DNA of 64,000 bases from positions 1,240,001 to 1,304,000 of the forward strand of contig NZ_JAXCIL010000002.1 of NCBI RefSeq assembly GCF_034387475.1. Direction: 5' to 3'. Source of the stretch: Pseudomonas sp. Teo4 (GTDB lineage: Bacteria > Pseudomonadota > Gammaproteobacteria > Pseudomonadales > Pseudomonadaceae). A program made the position numbers and the translations under genes. The notes below the pieces were generated by a model. It ran no database searches. It had not been told where the DNA came from and saw only the letters and a program-made list of their open reading frames with translations. Of the stretch, positions 17,739 to 27,871 are shown piece by piece; position 1 is the first letter of the stretch, and each line of letters opens with the position of its first letter.

Positions 17739-19748
17739 TCAGCGTTTGAGCATGGCCCGTATATCGGCCAGTGCGTTGTTGCCGCGTGCGGCTTTGACTT
17801 CCACGGGCGCGTCGTCCAGGCCTTCCCAGGCCAGGTCGTCAGGCGGCAGTTCATCGAGGAACCGGCTTGGCGTGCAGTCGATGATCTCGCCGTACTGCTT
17901 GCGTTTGGCGGCGAAGGTGAAGGCCAGGGTCTGGCGTGCGCGGGTGATGCCCACGTAGGCCAGGCGGCGTTCCTCTTCGATGGTATCGGCCTCGATGCTG
18001 GAGCGGTGCGGGAGGATTTCCTCCTCCATGCCCATGATGAATACGTAGGGGAACTCCAGGCCCTTGGAGGCGTGCAGGGTCATCATCTGCACACCCTCGG
18101 CGTTTTCTTCCTCTTCCTGCTGGCGCTCGAGCATGTCGCGCAGCACCAGCTTGCCGATGGCGTCCTCGATGGTCATGTCACCCTCTTCGTCCTTCTCGAG
18201 GGTGTTTTTCAGCGCTTCGACCAGGAACCAGACGTTGCTGATGCGGAATTCCGCCGCCTTGTCGCTGGCGGTCTGCTGGCGGATCCAGTTCTCGTAGTCG
18301 ATGTCGCGGATCATCTCGTGCAGCGCGGCAATCGGGTCGTCCAGGGCGACCTTGTGGCGTACCCCGTCGAGCCAGTGCTTGAAGCGCTGCAGGCGCTCGG
18401 TGTAACGGGCGTCCAAGTGCTCACCCAGGCCCAGCTCCTCGCTGGCGGCGTACATCGAGATGCCGCGCTCGGTGGCGTAGTTGCCGAGCTTTTCCAGGGT
18501 GGTCGAGCCGATTTCCCGGCGCGGCACGTTGATCACCCGCAGGTAGGCGTTGTCGTCGTCCGGGTTCACCAGCAGGCGCAGGTAGGCCATCAGGTCCTTG
18601 ACCTCCTGACGGCCGAAGAAGCTGTTGCCACCCGACAGGCGATACGGCACCTGGTGGTGCTGCAGCTTCAGCTCGATCAACTTGGCCTGGTAGTTGCCAC
18701 GATAAAGAATGGCGAAATCGCTGTACGGGCGATTGGTGCGCAGGTGCAGGGTGAGGATCTCCATGGCCACGCGTTCGGCCTCGGCTTCCTCGTTCTTGCA
18801 GCGGATCACGCGGATCTCGTCGCCCACGCCCATCTCGCTCCACAGTTGTTTCTCGAACGCGTGCGGGTTGTTGGCGATCAGTACGTTGGCGCAGCGCAGG
18901 ATGCGGCTGGTGGAGCGGTAGTTCTGCTCCAGCATCACCACTTTCAGGGAGGGGTAGTCCTCCTTGAGTAGCATGAGGTTTTCTGGTCGGGCGCCACGCC
19001 AGGCGTAGATCGACTGGTCATCGTCGCCCACCACGGTGAACTGGTTGCGCATGCCGATCAGCATCTTCACCAGCAGGTACTGGCTGGCGTTGGTGTCCTG
19101 ATACTCGTCCACCAGCAGGTAGCGCACGCGGTTCTGCCAGCGTTCGAGCACGTCCGGGTGCTCCTGGAACAGCTTGACCGGCAGCAGGATCAGGTCGTCG
19201 AAGTCCACTGCGTTGAACGCCTTGAGCGTGCGCTGGTAGTGGGTATAGACGATGGCGGCGGTCTGTTCGCGGGGGTTGCGTGCCTTTTCCAGGGCTTCGG
19301 CGGGCAGGATCAGGTCGTTCTTCCAGGCACCGATCATGTTCTTGATCTCGTCGATGCCGTCGTCGCCGGAATATTCCTTCTGCATGATGTCCGACAGCAA
19401 CGCCTTGATGTCGGACTCGTCGAAGATCGAGAAACCAGGCTTGTAGCCGAGGCGCTCGTGCTCCTTGCGGATGATGTTCAGGCCCAGGTTGTGGAAGGTG
19501 CACACCGTCAGGCCTCGGCCTTCCCCCGGGCGCAGCAGGGTGCCGACCCGCTCCTTCATCTCGCGTGCGGCCTTGTTGGTGAAGGTCATCGCCACGATGT
19601 ACTGGGCGCGGATGCCACAGTTCTGAATGAGGTGGGCAATCTTGCGCGTGATCACGCTGGTCTTGCCGGAGCCTGCACCGGCGAGCACCAAAAGAGGGCC
19701 GCCGACGTAGTCTCGGGCTTCCTGTTGCCGGGGATTGAGTCGGGACAT
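17739..19748 (-). CDS. rep: ATP-dependent DNA helicase Rep
   Basis: Superfamily 1A 3'-5' helicase of 669 residues that helps replication forks past bound proteins. Visible motifs are Walker A LAGAGSGKT (I), TFTNKAAREM (Ia), LLVDEYQDTN (II), VGDDDQSIYAWRGA (III), EQNYRST (IV), LHASKGLEF (V) and VGITRARQTL (VI). Length and opening (MSRLNPRQQEARDYVGGP) fit Rep rather than UvrD. Upstream is a 297-bp gap shared with the divergent c-di-GMP gene. Confidence 0.97.
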   Translation of the reverse strand: MSRLNPRQQEARDYVGGPLLVLAGAGSGKTSVITRKIAHLIQNCGIRAQYIVAMTFTNKAAREMKERVGTLLRPGEGRGLTVCTFHNLGLNIIRKEHERLGYKPGFSIFDESDIKALLSDIMQKEYSGDDGIDEIKNMIGAWKNDLILPAEALEKARNPREQTAAIVYTHYQRTLKAFNAVDFDDLILLPVKLFQEHPDVLERWQNRVRYLLVDEYQDTNASQYLLVKMLIGMRNQFTVVGDDDQSIYAWRGARPENLMLLKEDYPSLKVVMLEQNYRSTSRILRCANVLIANNPHAFEKQLWSEMGVGDEIRVIRCKNEEAEAERVAMEILTLHLRTNRPYSDFAILYRGNYQAKLIELKLQHHQVPYRLSGGNSFFGRQEVKDLMAYLRLLVNPDDDNAYLRVINVPRREIGSTTLEKLGNYATERGISMYAASEELGLGEHLDARYTERLQRFKHWLDGVRHKVALDDPIAALHEMIRDIDYENWIRQQTASDKAAEFRISNVWFLVEALKNTLEKDEEGDMTIEDAIGKLVLRDMLERQQEEEENAEGVQMMTLHASKGLEFPYVFIMGMEEEILPHRSSIEADTIEEERRLAYVGITRARQTLAFTFAAKRKQYGEIIDCTPSRFLDELPPDDLAWEGLDDAPVEVKAARGNNALADIRAMLKR

Positions 19749-19971
19749 GCTAGAAACCGGGGGTCGCCAGAAAATAGCCGCGCATTCTAACAGGCATGGG
19801 GCGGTTGTGGCGCGACCGTCTGACGTCTGAGTCAGACTTTTGTCCGCGCTTACTATTAGTCAGGCTCATGCTAGCCATGGAAAAAATCGGATTTGCTGGT
19901 TGGACGAGTTTCGCGCAGGATGCACGTCAAAATGCGTCGGGGAGCACTGCAGGCAAGGATATGTCTAAAAG

Positions 19972-19986
19972 TGAAAATCATTTTCA
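19972..19986. promoter_or_regulatory. Fur-box-like palindrome
   Basis: TGAAAATCATTTTCA is a perfect 7-1-7 dyad, close to the Fur consensus, 59 bp before the GGDEF-EAL gene and within the rep-GGDEF gap (19749-20045). It could tie this c-di-GMP gene to iron. I see nothing else definable in the gap. Confidence 0.45.
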
Positions 19987-20045
19987 TTAATGCAGTAGCA
20001 TAGCCGGCCTCATACGCTTCACTGTCCAAGCCTTAAGGAGCCCGC

Positions 20046-21713
20046 TTGTCCACGCCTGTCGAACCTTTGCGTTTGCTGTTGTTGGCTGATGAGCCGGAAT
20101 GGGCTGCCCTGTTACGCGAGTGCATGCTGCCCTTGGGCGGCAGTGCCGTGTTGCTGACCGCACCCAATTGGGAGGCTGTCGATACCCTGTTCAACCAGGA
20201 CCGCCAAGCGGTGGTTCTGGCCACCCCGGCCTTGCAGCCAGCACCGGGGCGCTGCGAATTGCCCACTATTTTGTTGCTCGACCATGAGCCTGACTCACAG
20301 CCCACCGCCGTCAGTGATTGGCTGGTGCGTGACCAACTCAGTGCCGATGCCATCCGCCGTTCGTTGCGTCATGTGCGTGAGCGCGGCGTGCTGGTCGCCA
20401 CCTTGCAGCGCCTGGCCGAGCAAGACCCGCTCACCGGCATCGCCAACCGCCAGGGCTTCCAGGCCTTGCTGACCGCGCGCTTGGCTGAGAACGAAGGCCG
20501 CGGCGTGGCGCTCGGCCACCTGGACCTCGACAACTTCCGCCACGTCAACGATGCCCTTGGCCATCAGAGCGGCGACCGCTTGATCCTGCAGGTGGTTGCC
20601 CGCCTGAAGCAGCAACTCGAAGCGGGTGACCAGCTGGCACGCCTGGGCAGCGATGAGTTCGCCTTGCTGATCGACACCCGCCGCGATGCCAACCGTGCGG
20701 AGTGGATGGCCGAGCGTATCGTCGAGGCTTTGGCCGAACCGTTCTGGATCGATGGCGAAAGCCTGCTGCTGGGCTGCAGCCTGGGCCTGGCCCATGCCCG
20801 CGCTCAGAGTGGTCCAGACCCATTGATGTGGCACGCCCATATCGCCATGCGCCAGGCCAAGGGCAGCCAGGGTTGTACCTTCCATGTGTTCAATGAGCGT
20901 ATCAACCGCAACGCGCGCAGCCTGGCCGACCTGGAAAGCGAACTGCGCCGCGCACTGCGCCGTGATGAGCTGGAACTGCACTACCAGCCACGGCTTGACC
21001 TGGAAGATGGCCGCATCGTCGGCCTGGAAGCCCTGGTGCGTTGGCGTCATGCCGAGCGTGGCCTGCTGCCGCCAAGCGAGTTCGTGCCGCTGGCCGAGCA
21101 GAGCGGGCTGATCGTGCCTTTGGGCTACTGGGTGATTTCCCGTGCCCTGCGTGACATGCAGGCCTTGCGTGAACAGGGGCTGGAACCTTTGCACATGGCG
21201 GTGAACCTGAGCTTCCGCCAGTTTCAGGACAGTCAGTTGCTGGCGACCCTGAGCCGTTTGATCATCGAACATGGTGTCGATGCCCGCTGGCTGGAGTTCG
21301 AGCTCACCGAGACCGCTGTCATGCGTCGCAACGAACTGGTGCGCCAGACCATGGATGCCTTGGCGCGGCTGGGCGTGCGCTTTTCGCTGGATGACTTTGG
21401 TACCGGCTTCTCGTCATTCGTCCACCTCAATAGCCTGCCGATCACCTTGCTCAAGGTCGACCGTAGCTTTGTCGCCGAAATGGAGATGCGCGAGGAGAAC
21501 CGCAAGCTGGTGCACGCCATGATCAACCTGGCGCACAACCTCAACCTCGAAGTGGTGGCCGAGGGGGTCGAGAGTGAAGAGCAGATGCAGTTGCTGCGCG
21601 AGTTTGGCTGCGACCAGGTGCAGGGGTTCCTGGTCAGCAAGCCGTTGCCGGTCGGGGAGTTGATCGAGTACCTGCAGCAGGTGCCTGTCAGCGCCTTGGC
21701 GCAGGCACTCTAG
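20046..21713 (+). CDS. GGDEF-EAL c-di-GMP protein, probable phosphodiesterase (ProE-like)
   Basis: Protein of 555 residues: an N-terminal receiver-like region without a clear phospho-Asp (1-115), GGDEF (118-285) and EAL (300-545). The cyclase signature is GSDEF (201-205), a substituted GGDEF. All EAL catalytic elements are present: EAL (328-330), AVNLSFRQF, FELTETAV, SLDDFGTGFSS, LLKVDRSFV, VVAEGVES and CDQVQGF. Net activity is therefore probably c-di-GMP hydrolysis. The start is TTG at 20046 with AAGGAG five bases upstream. It lies next to rep and a MATE gene, as PA5295 (ProE) does in P. aeruginosa. Confidence 0.88.
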   Translation: MSTPVEPLRLLLLADEPEWAALLRECMLPLGGSAVLLTAPNWEAVDTLFNQDRQAVVLATPALQPAPGRCELPTILLLDHEPDSQPTAVSDWLVRDQLSADAIRRSLRHVRERGVLVATLQRLAEQDPLTGIANRQGFQALLTARLAENEGRGVALGHLDLDNFRHVNDALGHQSGDRLILQVVARLKQQLEAGDQLARLGSDEFALLIDTRRDANRAEWMAERIVEALAEPFWIDGESLLLGCSLGLAHARAQSGPDPLMWHAHIAMRQAKGSQGCTFHVFNERINRNARSLADLESELRRALRRDELELHYQPRLDLEDGRIVGLEALVRWRHAERGLLPPSEFVPLAEQSGLIVPLGYWVISRALRDMQALREQGLEPLHMAVNLSFRQFQDSQLLATLSRLIIEHGVDARWLEFELTETAVMRRNELVRQTMDALARLGVRFSLDDFGTGFSSFVHLNSLPITLLKVDRSFVAEMEMREENRKLVHAMINLAHNLNLEVVAEGVESEEQMQLLREFGCDQVQGFLVSKPLPVGELIEYLQQVPVSALAQAL

Positions 21714-21811
21714 GGCCCTTTCGCGGGCAAGCCCGCTCCCACAGGTTTTCCACGGTCCTTTTGTTCAGTGGTAGAGACCTGTGGGAGCGGGCTTGCCCGC
21801 GAAGAGGCCCT
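21714..21811. repeat. REP doublet (GCGGGCAAGCCCGC type)
   Basis: Inverted pair at 21721-21740 and 21781-21800 between the convergent c-di-GMP and MATE genes; a third core variant with C-for-T changes. Confidence 0.95.
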
Positions 21812-21815
21812 GAAG

Positions 21816-23204
21816 TCAGGCCGCAACAGTAGCCTCACCACGACCTGCCGTCTTCCCCAGCAACCGCTTCATCCGCCATTCGAAGCCGATGGTCAAAGCC
21901 ACCGAAGCACACGCCAGCCCCAGGGCCAGCCCCCACCATACGCCTACCGCGCCACCACCAAGGTTGAAGGTGAGCAGCCAGGCAGCCGGCGCCCCGACCA
22001 ACCAATAACAGCACAGGCCAATCAGGAAGGTGGTCTTGGCATCCTTCAACCCTCGGATCGAGCCCATGGCGATGGTTTGCACCCCATCGAACAACTCGAA
22101 CCAGGCCGCGACCATCAGCAGACTTACCGCCAGGTGGTAGATTGCCGCGAAGGCCGGGTCGTCGCCATCGATGAACAGGCTCACCAGCATTTCCGGGCGC
22201 AGCCAGAACAGCGCGGCAAAGGCGAACATGATCATCGCCCCGAAACCGATGCCCACGCGCCCGGCGCTGCGTGCCGCCAGCAGGTTGCCGGCCCCGTAGT
22301 AAAGCCCCACGCGCATGGTCACGGCATAGGAAAGGCCCGTAGGCACCATGAACGCGGTGGACACGATTTGCAGGGCGATCTGGTGGGCCGCCAGCTCCGT
22401 GCTGCCGAGCACGCCCATGCACAGCGCGGCGAAGGCGAACAGGCCGACCTCCACCATGTAGGTGCCGCCAATCGGCAGGCCCAGCCGCCACAGTTCGCGC
22501 AGCGCGGGCAGGGAAGGGCGCGACAGGCCCTTGCGCAGCGGGTAGGCGTCGTAGGCCGGATGCCAGTGGATGTACAGCGCCAGGGCGATGGCCATGCCCA
22601 TCGAGACCACGGCGGTCACCATGCCGATACCCATCAGGCCCAGCTTGGGCAGGCCGAACATGCCCTCGATCAGCGCGACGTTGAACAGGTAGTTGAGCAC
22701 TGTGCCTACAAGGCTGATGACCATCACTGGCGTCGAACGACCCAGGGCGCTGGTGAAACCACGCAAGGCCATGAACGTGAGGTAGCCAGGCAGGGCCAGG
22801 GGCAACAGGGTCAGGAATTCGGTCGCAGAGGCGACGTTCTCCGGCTTCTGGCCGAACAGCAGCAACACCGGCTCGAGGTTCCACAGTGCCAGCGCCGCCA
22901 CCAACGCCAGGCCCCATGCCAACCACAGGCCATTCTGTGCCAGGCGGGTTGCGCCCTCGATGTCATTGGCACCTTTGCGAATCGCCACCAAGGTGCCGAC
23001 CGCCGCGATCACGCCCAGGCAGAAAATCGACACGAACGAATAACTCGCCGCACCCAGGCCGCCACCGGCCAGGGCCTGCGGGCTGATGCGGGCCATCATC
23101 AGGGTGTCGGTCAACACCATCAGCATGTGCGCCAACTGCGAGGCGATCAGCGGCCCGGCCAGGCGCAGCAAAGCCTTGAGTTCGGTAGTGGGCGCTACAT
23201 GCAT
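21816..23204 (-). CDS. MATE-family multidrug efflux protein (NorM-like)
   Basis: Cation-coupled antiporter of 462 residues with 12 hydrophobic segments in two halves, typical of the NorM branch. It begins MHVAPTTELKALLRLAGPLI with the MATE motif LTDTLMMARISPQALAGGGLG at about residues 40-60. The ATG at 23204 has AAGGA upstream; the longer frame is not needed. The divergent LysR gene 156 bp away may regulate it. The substrate range is unknown. Confidence 0.88.
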   Translation of the reverse strand: MHVAPTTELKALLRLAGPLIASQLAHMLMVLTDTLMMARISPQALAGGGLGAASYSFVSIFCLGVIAAVGTLVAIRKGANDIEGATRLAQNGLWLAWGLALVAALALWNLEPVLLLFGQKPENVASATEFLTLLPLALPGYLTFMALRGFTSALGRSTPVMVISLVGTVLNYLFNVALIEGMFGLPKLGLMGIGMVTAVVSMGMAIALALYIHWHPAYDAYPLRKGLSRPSLPALRELWRLGLPIGGTYMVEVGLFAFAALCMGVLGSTELAAHQIALQIVSTAFMVPTGLSYAVTMRVGLYYGAGNLLAARSAGRVGIGFGAMIMFAFAALFWLRPEMLVSLFIDGDDPAFAAIYHLAVSLLMVAAWFELFDGVQTIAMGSIRGLKDAKTTFLIGLCCYWLVGAPAAWLLTFNLGGGAVGVWWGLALGLACASVALTIGFEWRMKRLLGKTAGRGEATVAA

Positions 23205-23360
23205 GGTTGATGTCCTTGTTCCGGATCCTGTGAGCGAGGCGACGATTCTGAGGCTTTGGTCAGCTTTCCACAAAAGGATAAAAGCGATGGTTGGCATGAG
23301 TTGAACTCATGCATATATGATTCTGTGCATCCTTTTCCAACGCCCTCTGCCAGGTGCCCC

Positions 23361-24407
23361 ATGTCCCGTCAGCTGCCGCCGCTTTATGCATTGCGCGCAT
23401 TCGAAGCCGCCGCCCGGCTGAGTTCCTTCACCCGCGCCGGTGAAGAACTTTCGATCACCCAGAGTGCGGTCAGCCGCCACATCCGCACCTTGGAGGAACA
23501 TTTCGCCTGCCGACTGTTCGTGCGCAGCGGTCGCAGCCTGCAGCTGACCGAGGCCGCCCGGGTACTGCTGCCGGGCGTCCGCGAAGGCTTCGCCGCGCTG
23601 GAGCGGGCTTGCGACACCTTGCGCGGTGAGGATGACATCCTGCGCATGAAGGCCCCTTCGACCCTGACCATGCGTTGGCTGCTGGCGCGCCTGAGCCGCT
23701 TCCGTCATCTGCAGCCGGGCAACGAAGTGCAGCTGACCAGTGCCTGGATGGATGTGGACCATGTGGACTTCAACCAGGAACCGTTCGACTGCGCGGTGCT
23801 GCTCAGTGACGGCGTGTTCCCGTCGGACTGGGAAGTGCGCCGGTTGTTCTCCGAGTTGCTGATTCCGGTGGGGGCGCCGGACCTGCTCAAGGATGGCCCT
23901 TGGGACGAGCGCCGGCTGGCGGGTATCGAGCTGCTGCACCCGACGCCGGACAAGCGTGACTGGCGGGCCTGGCTGGAGCGCATGGGGCTTGCTGAAAAGG
24001 TCTCGCTCAAGGGCGGCCAGGTGTTCGACACACTGGAGCTGGGCATGATCGCGGCTGCCCGGGGTTATGGGATATCCATGGGTGACCTGCTGATGGTGGC
24101 GGAGGACGTGGCCCAAGGGCGCCTGAGCCTGCCGTGGCCTACGGCGGTTCCCAGTGGCATGGATTACTACCTGGTATGGCCGCGCACCCGGCCGGGCGGG
24201 GAGCGGTTGCGGCGGTTGAGCGTATTTCTGCAGGAAGAGGCGGCGGCGGTGAGTTTGCCGGATGTGCAGATTTTGCCGGCGATAGGGCCCCAACTGACGA
24301 AAAAAGAAAACGTTTGCGAATACCCAGGTCCGACACTCAAGTATTCCCCTGCGACGCCGATGTCATGGCACCAGCGTCCCGGTAGAGGATGCGGTACCCG
24401 TCGATAA
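23361..24407 (+). CDS. LysR-family regulator (GcvA-like) with anomalous C-terminal extension
   Basis: LysR-type regulator with N-terminal HTH (LYALRAFEAAARLSSFTRAG... TQSAVSRHI) and a GcvA-like effector domain to about residue 305. The protein runs to 348 residues, some 43 longer than normal relatives. The extra tail begins at ILPAIGPQ, exactly where the DNA reads TTGCCGGCGATAGGGCC, a fragment of a REP. The tail is then low-similarity sequence ending 57 bp before the chemoreceptor gene. The regulator is probably intact in its functional part. It may control the divergent MATE pump. Confidence 0.82.
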   Translation: MSRQLPPLYALRAFEAAARLSSFTRAGEELSITQSAVSRHIRTLEEHFACRLFVRSGRSLQLTEAARVLLPGVREGFAALERACDTLRGEDDILRMKAPSTLTMRWLLARLSRFRHLQPGNEVQLTSAWMDVDHVDFNQEPFDCAVLLSDGVFPSDWEVRRLFSELLIPVGAPDLLKDGPWDERRLAGIELLHPTPDKRDWRAWLERMGLAEKVSLKGGQVFDTLELGMIAAARGYGISMGDLLMVAEDVAQGRLSLPWPTAVPSGMDYYLVWPRTRPGGERLRRLSVFLQEEAAAVSLPDVQILPAIGPQLTKKENVCEYPGPTLKYSPATPMSWHQRPGRGCGTRR

Positions 24408-24464
24408 CCCGCAGGCGGTCAGCGCGATCAGGATGATCCCGGCCTCTTGCCAGGAGCTTCCCTC

Positions 24465-26363
24465 ATGTCTCAACCGCGTGCCCGCATTGCCTCGCAGCTT
24501 GGTATCGCCCTCGCCATTGTGCTGGCGCTGGTCATCACCGGCAGTACCTTGTTCGCCCTGCGCTCGCTTGACGATGCCAACCTCGCCACCCGCCAGCAAC
24601 ACCTGGCCAGTGAGGCCCGACTGTTGGCCGACCAGCTCGAAACCTTCCACAGCTCGCTCAAGGACAATACCCAACGCCTGAGCGGCCTGTTCGAGCGGCG
24701 CTTTGCCTCGGGTCTGTCAGTGCATGCCGGTGAGTCCGTGAACGTGGCAGGCCAGGCAACGCCTGCCTTGTACCTGGGCGAGCACCTGCTGAACAACGAC
24801 TTCCAGCAGGTCGATGAATTCCAGCGGATGACTGCGGGTGTCGCGACCCTGTTCGTGCGCAGTGGTGACGACTTCGTACGCATCAGCACCTCGCTGACCA
24901 AGCAGGACGGCAGCCGCGCCATCGGTACCCAGCTCGACCGCCAGCACCCGGCTTATGGGAAGTTGATGGCGGGGCAGACCTATGTCGGGCGTGCCGTGCT
25001 GTTCGAACGCAACTACATGACCCGCTATGTGCCGGTGAGCGATGGCAGTGGCCGGGTGATTGCCGTGCTGTTCGTCGGCTTCGACTACACCGACGCGCAG
25101 AATGCCCAGTTCGCCAATCTCAAGCGGTTCCGCATTGGTGAAACCGGTTCGCTGGCCCTGCGCGATGAGCAGGGCAAATGGCTGGTGCCGCCGGCCAATG
25201 CAGAGCAGCCGCTGTTCAGCGTTACCGCACCGTTCGCCGAAGGCCCATGGACCGTGGTCGCGAGCATGCCGGAAGCGGAAATTCGCGAGGTGACCTGGAG
25301 TGTTGGCTTGCGCCTGGCCATCGGCAGCCTGCTGGCCATGCTGCTGGCGGTGGCGGCAACACTGTGGTTGCTGCGGCGCAAACTGCGTCCACTTGATGAC
25401 CTGGTACTGCAGGCCGAAGCCCTTGGTGCGGGCGACCTCAATGCCCGCCTGAACGTCACCAGTCATGACGAAATCGGCCAGCTGGCACGCAGCTTCAACA
25501 AGATGGGCGAGGCCCTGTCGACCATGGTCGAGCACATTCGCGGTGCGTCCGAGCAGGTCAGTGGCCGGGCTCGCTCGCTGGCCGGGTTGTCGGCCGGAGC
25601 TTGCGAAGGCATGGAACAGCAGTCTGGCGAGATCACCAGCATGGCCGGCGCGGTGGAGGAGTTCAGCGCCACGTCGATGAACATTGCCGACAACATGGCG
25701 GGCACCGAGCGCATGGCCCGCGACAATGCCCAGCAAACCCGCATCGGCCGTAATGCCATGGACCAGGCTTCAAGCTCGCTGCGCCAGATCGCCGAGGCGC
25801 TGGGTGGCACGGCCACGGTGATGGACACCTTGGGCGCTCGTTCCCAGGAAATCGGCGGAATCGTCGGGGTGATCACCGCGATTGCCGAGCAGACCAACCT
25901 GCTGGCGCTCAACGCTGCCATTGAAGCGGCGCGTGCAGGCGAGCAGGGCCGTGGCTTTGCCGTGGTGGCCGATGAAGTGCGTGGGCTGGCTGCCCGTACG
26001 CGCCAGGCGACGGACGAAATTTCCGGCATGATCGCCAGCATTCAGCAACAGACCGGGCATGCCATCAGCACCCTGGAGCAGGGTAACCAGTTGATGCAGG
26101 AAGGGCTGGAGCGTAACGACAAGGTAGCCGAGGCGCTGGCACGCATCGATGAGCAGAGCCGCGTTGCGGGTGAGCAATTTGCCGTGATCAGCACCGCGAC
26201 GCACGAGCAGAGCAGCACTGCGACGGTGCTCAGCCGTAACTTGCAGAGCATCGCCCAGGCCAACAGTGAGCAGCGTGATGTGGCCAATGAGCTGGCGTTT
26301 ACCGCCCGCGAACTGGAAGGGCTGGCGGCGCAGTTGAGGCAGGAAGTGGATCGGTTTCGTTAG
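24465..26363 (+). CDS. Methyl-accepting chemotaxis protein with periplasmic Cache domain
   Basis: Transmembrane chemoreceptor of 632 residues. TM1 is at about 10-30, the periplasmic Cache-type sensor at 35-280 ([35 protein letters not shown]), TM2 at 285-305, HAMP at 307-360, and the cytoplasmic signalling helices with the hairpin tip [26 protein letters not shown] precedes the ATG at 24465. I do not recall a chemoreceptor between this LysR gene and hglS in P. putida KT2440, so it may be a lineage insertion. Ligand unknown. Confidence 0.9.
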   Translation: MSQPRARIASQLGIALAIVLALVITGSTLFALRSLDDANLATRQQHLASEARLLADQLETFHSSLKDNTQRLSGLFERRFASGLSVHAGESVNVAGQATPALYLGEHLLNNDFQQVDEFQRMTAGVATLFVRSGDDFVRISTSLTKQDGSRAIGTQLDRQHPAYGKLMAGQTYVGRAVLFERNYMTRYVPVSDGSGRVIAVLFVGFDYTDAQNAQFANLKRFRIGETGSLALRDEQGKWLVPPANAEQPLFSVTAPFAEGPWTVVASMPEAEIREVTWSVGLRLAIGSLLAMLLAVAATLWLLRRKLRPLDDLVLQAEALGAGDLNARLNVTSHDEIGQLARSFNKMGEALSTMVEHIRGASEQVSGRARSLAGLSAGACEGMEQQSGEITSMAGAVEEFSATSMNIADNMAGTERMARDNAQQTRIGRNAMDQASSSLRQIAEALGGTATVMDTLGARSQEIGGIVGVITAIAEQTNLLALNAAIEAARAGEQGRGFAVVADEVRGLAARTRQATDEISGMIASIQQQTGHAISTLEQGNQLMQEGLERNDKVAEALARIDEQSRVAGEQFAVISTATHEQSSTATVLSRNLQSIAQANSEQRDVANELAFTARELEGLAAQLRQEVDRFR

Positions 26364-26371
26364 TGAAGCTT

Positions 26372-26462
26372 GGGGCTGCCTTGCAGCCCATCGCAGGCTT
26401 CGCCAGCTCCTACATCGACCGAGGCCATCTTGAGATCGTGTAGGAGCCGGCTTGCCGGCGAT
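26372..26462. repeat. Mosaic REP doublet
   Basis: The left arm is the CGCAGGCTTCGCCAGCTCC variant and the right arm is the GAGCCGGCTTGCCGGCGAT variant, so the two halves come from different REP subfamilies. It separates the convergent chemoreceptor and hglS. Confidence 0.85.
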
Positions 26463-26476
26463 TGCTGGCTGGAGCC

Positions 26477-27871
26477 TTACATCGACCCGAGGTTCAATGC
26501 CTGCGCACACGCCTGCAGCGAGCGCCGCTCACTCTGGGCATACAACGCCAGTTCATCTTGCACCTTCAGCCCCAGCGCAGCCTCGAAGGCATCGCGGTTG
26601 GCATTGCTGCCGTATTCGGCCTGGGCATCGTCACCCAGGTTGGACTGGAAGATGCCCGCCGCGCTCACTGGCAGGAAGTCTTCATACACCAACGCCTCGA
26701 AGTGCACGTGGCCGGCCTCGATCAGGCCTTCCAGCGTGGTCGGGCGATTGTCCTGGTCCCGTGCGGCCAGCCCCTTCTCGGTGGCGAAGTAACGGAAGTA
26801 CGCCAGACCTTGTTCACGCATCTGTGCCAGGTCGTCCGGGAACGCGGCAAATTGCTCCTTGAGCAACGCCATGTAGCGCTCGGCGTTGGCCTCGGCCGGG
26901 ACACCGCCCAGGGCTGCACGGGTCGCGTCGAGCAGCGTGTCGTAAAGCTGGCGACCTTTAGGCGTCAGCGCCGCACCACGTTGTTCGATTTCGCCGAAAC
27001 GTGCGGTATGGCTGCCTTCGCTGCCTTGCTGGTCACTGAACGCAACCTTCTCTTGCAGGGCCTTGAAGCTGGTCTGACGCAGCAGGATCGGGTGGCGACG
27101 GGTGGGCGGGCCTTCGACCACGGCCTTCGGCGGGATGCCCTTGGCGGGCATGCCGACCTGAATCGCGTCGATATCCAGCGTACGTGGCGTCAGGTGGTTG
27201 ATGTGCGGGCCCTTGAAGGCCACCACATCGGCAATCAGGCGGTGCTGATCGTGCAGTTGCTGGTATTGCTGGGCGGTGACCGTGGCGTCGTGGTGCCAAC
27301 GGAAAGTATGCAGGGCCTCCTGCACGAAGGCCTTGGCGTCGGCCGCGTTCAAGCCGCCGTCACGCTCGCACTGGGCGATCAGCTCAAGGACCCGTGCAGT
27401 GAAGATCTTGCGCTTGGCGAGGATGCCCTGAGCCAGCTCGCGTAGCTGCGGGTTGTCGATCAGTTCCAGGCGCAGCAGCGAGGTGAACACGCGGAACGGG
27501 CTGACATGCAGGGACTGTTCGTGCACGGCGCGGAACGCCGTGGAGTGTACCGGCACGCCTGCAGAGCTGAGGTCGTAATAGCCGACCGGCTCCATGCCCA
27601 TGACGGCGAACAGCTTGGCGATGGTTGCCAGTTCTTCAGCAGTGCCCACGCGGATCGCGCCATGGCGCTCGTGGTCCAGGCGCTCGATCTCGCCGGTCCA
27701 GCGCAGGGCTTCGGCCACCGCGGGTTGCTGGGCCATGACCTGCTGGTTGATTTCGCTCACCAGCTCCAGCAGCGTGCCGTACAGCGGCACTTCCTGTTTG
27801 TACATGAGCGACATGGCGGCAGAGAACTGCGCACGGATGCTGTCGGGGCTGACGAAATCGTGGGCGGGCAT
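26477..27871 (-). CDS. hglS: 2-oxoadipate dioxygenase/decarboxylase (D-2-hydroxyglutarate synthase)
   Basis: DUF1338/VOC iron enzyme that converts 2-oxoadipate to D-2-hydroxyglutarate and CO2 in the D-lysine/2-aminoadipate route. Its 464 residues match HglS (PP_5260). The reported metal ligands fall exactly at His70 (DHERHG), His226 (HINHLT) and Glu294 (RFGEIE), and the substrate arginine at Arg74. The ATG at 27871 follows AGGA. It shares its neighbourhood with amaA and amaB and sits downstream of the LysR gene on the same strand. Confidence 0.95.
   Translation of the reverse strand: MPAHDFVSPDSIRAQFSAAMSLMYKQEVPLYGTLLELVSEINQQVMAQQPAVAEALRWTGEIERLDHERHGAIRVGTAEELATIAKLFAVMGMEPVGYYDLSSAGVPVHSTAFRAVHEQSLHVSPFRVFTSLLRLELIDNPQLRELAQGILAKRKIFTARVLELIAQCERDGGLNAADAKAFVQEALHTFRWHHDATVTAQQYQQLHDQHRLIADVVAFKGPHINHLTPRTLDIDAIQVGMPAKGIPPKAVVEGPPTRRHPILLRQTSFKALQEKVAFSDQQGSEGSHTARFGEIEQRGAALTPKGRQLYDTLLDATRAALGGVPAEANAERYMALLKEQFAAFPDDLAQMREQGLAYFRYFATEKGLAARDQDNRPTTLEGLIEAGHVHFEALVYEDFLPVSAAGIFQSNLGDDAQAEYGSNANRDAFEAALGLKVQDELALYAQSERRSLQACAQALNLGSM

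Noticed and set aside
19972..20046. PrrF-like small RNA downstream of the Fur-like box
   Set aside because: No terminator or space for a ~110-nt RNA before the coding sequence on the plus strand.
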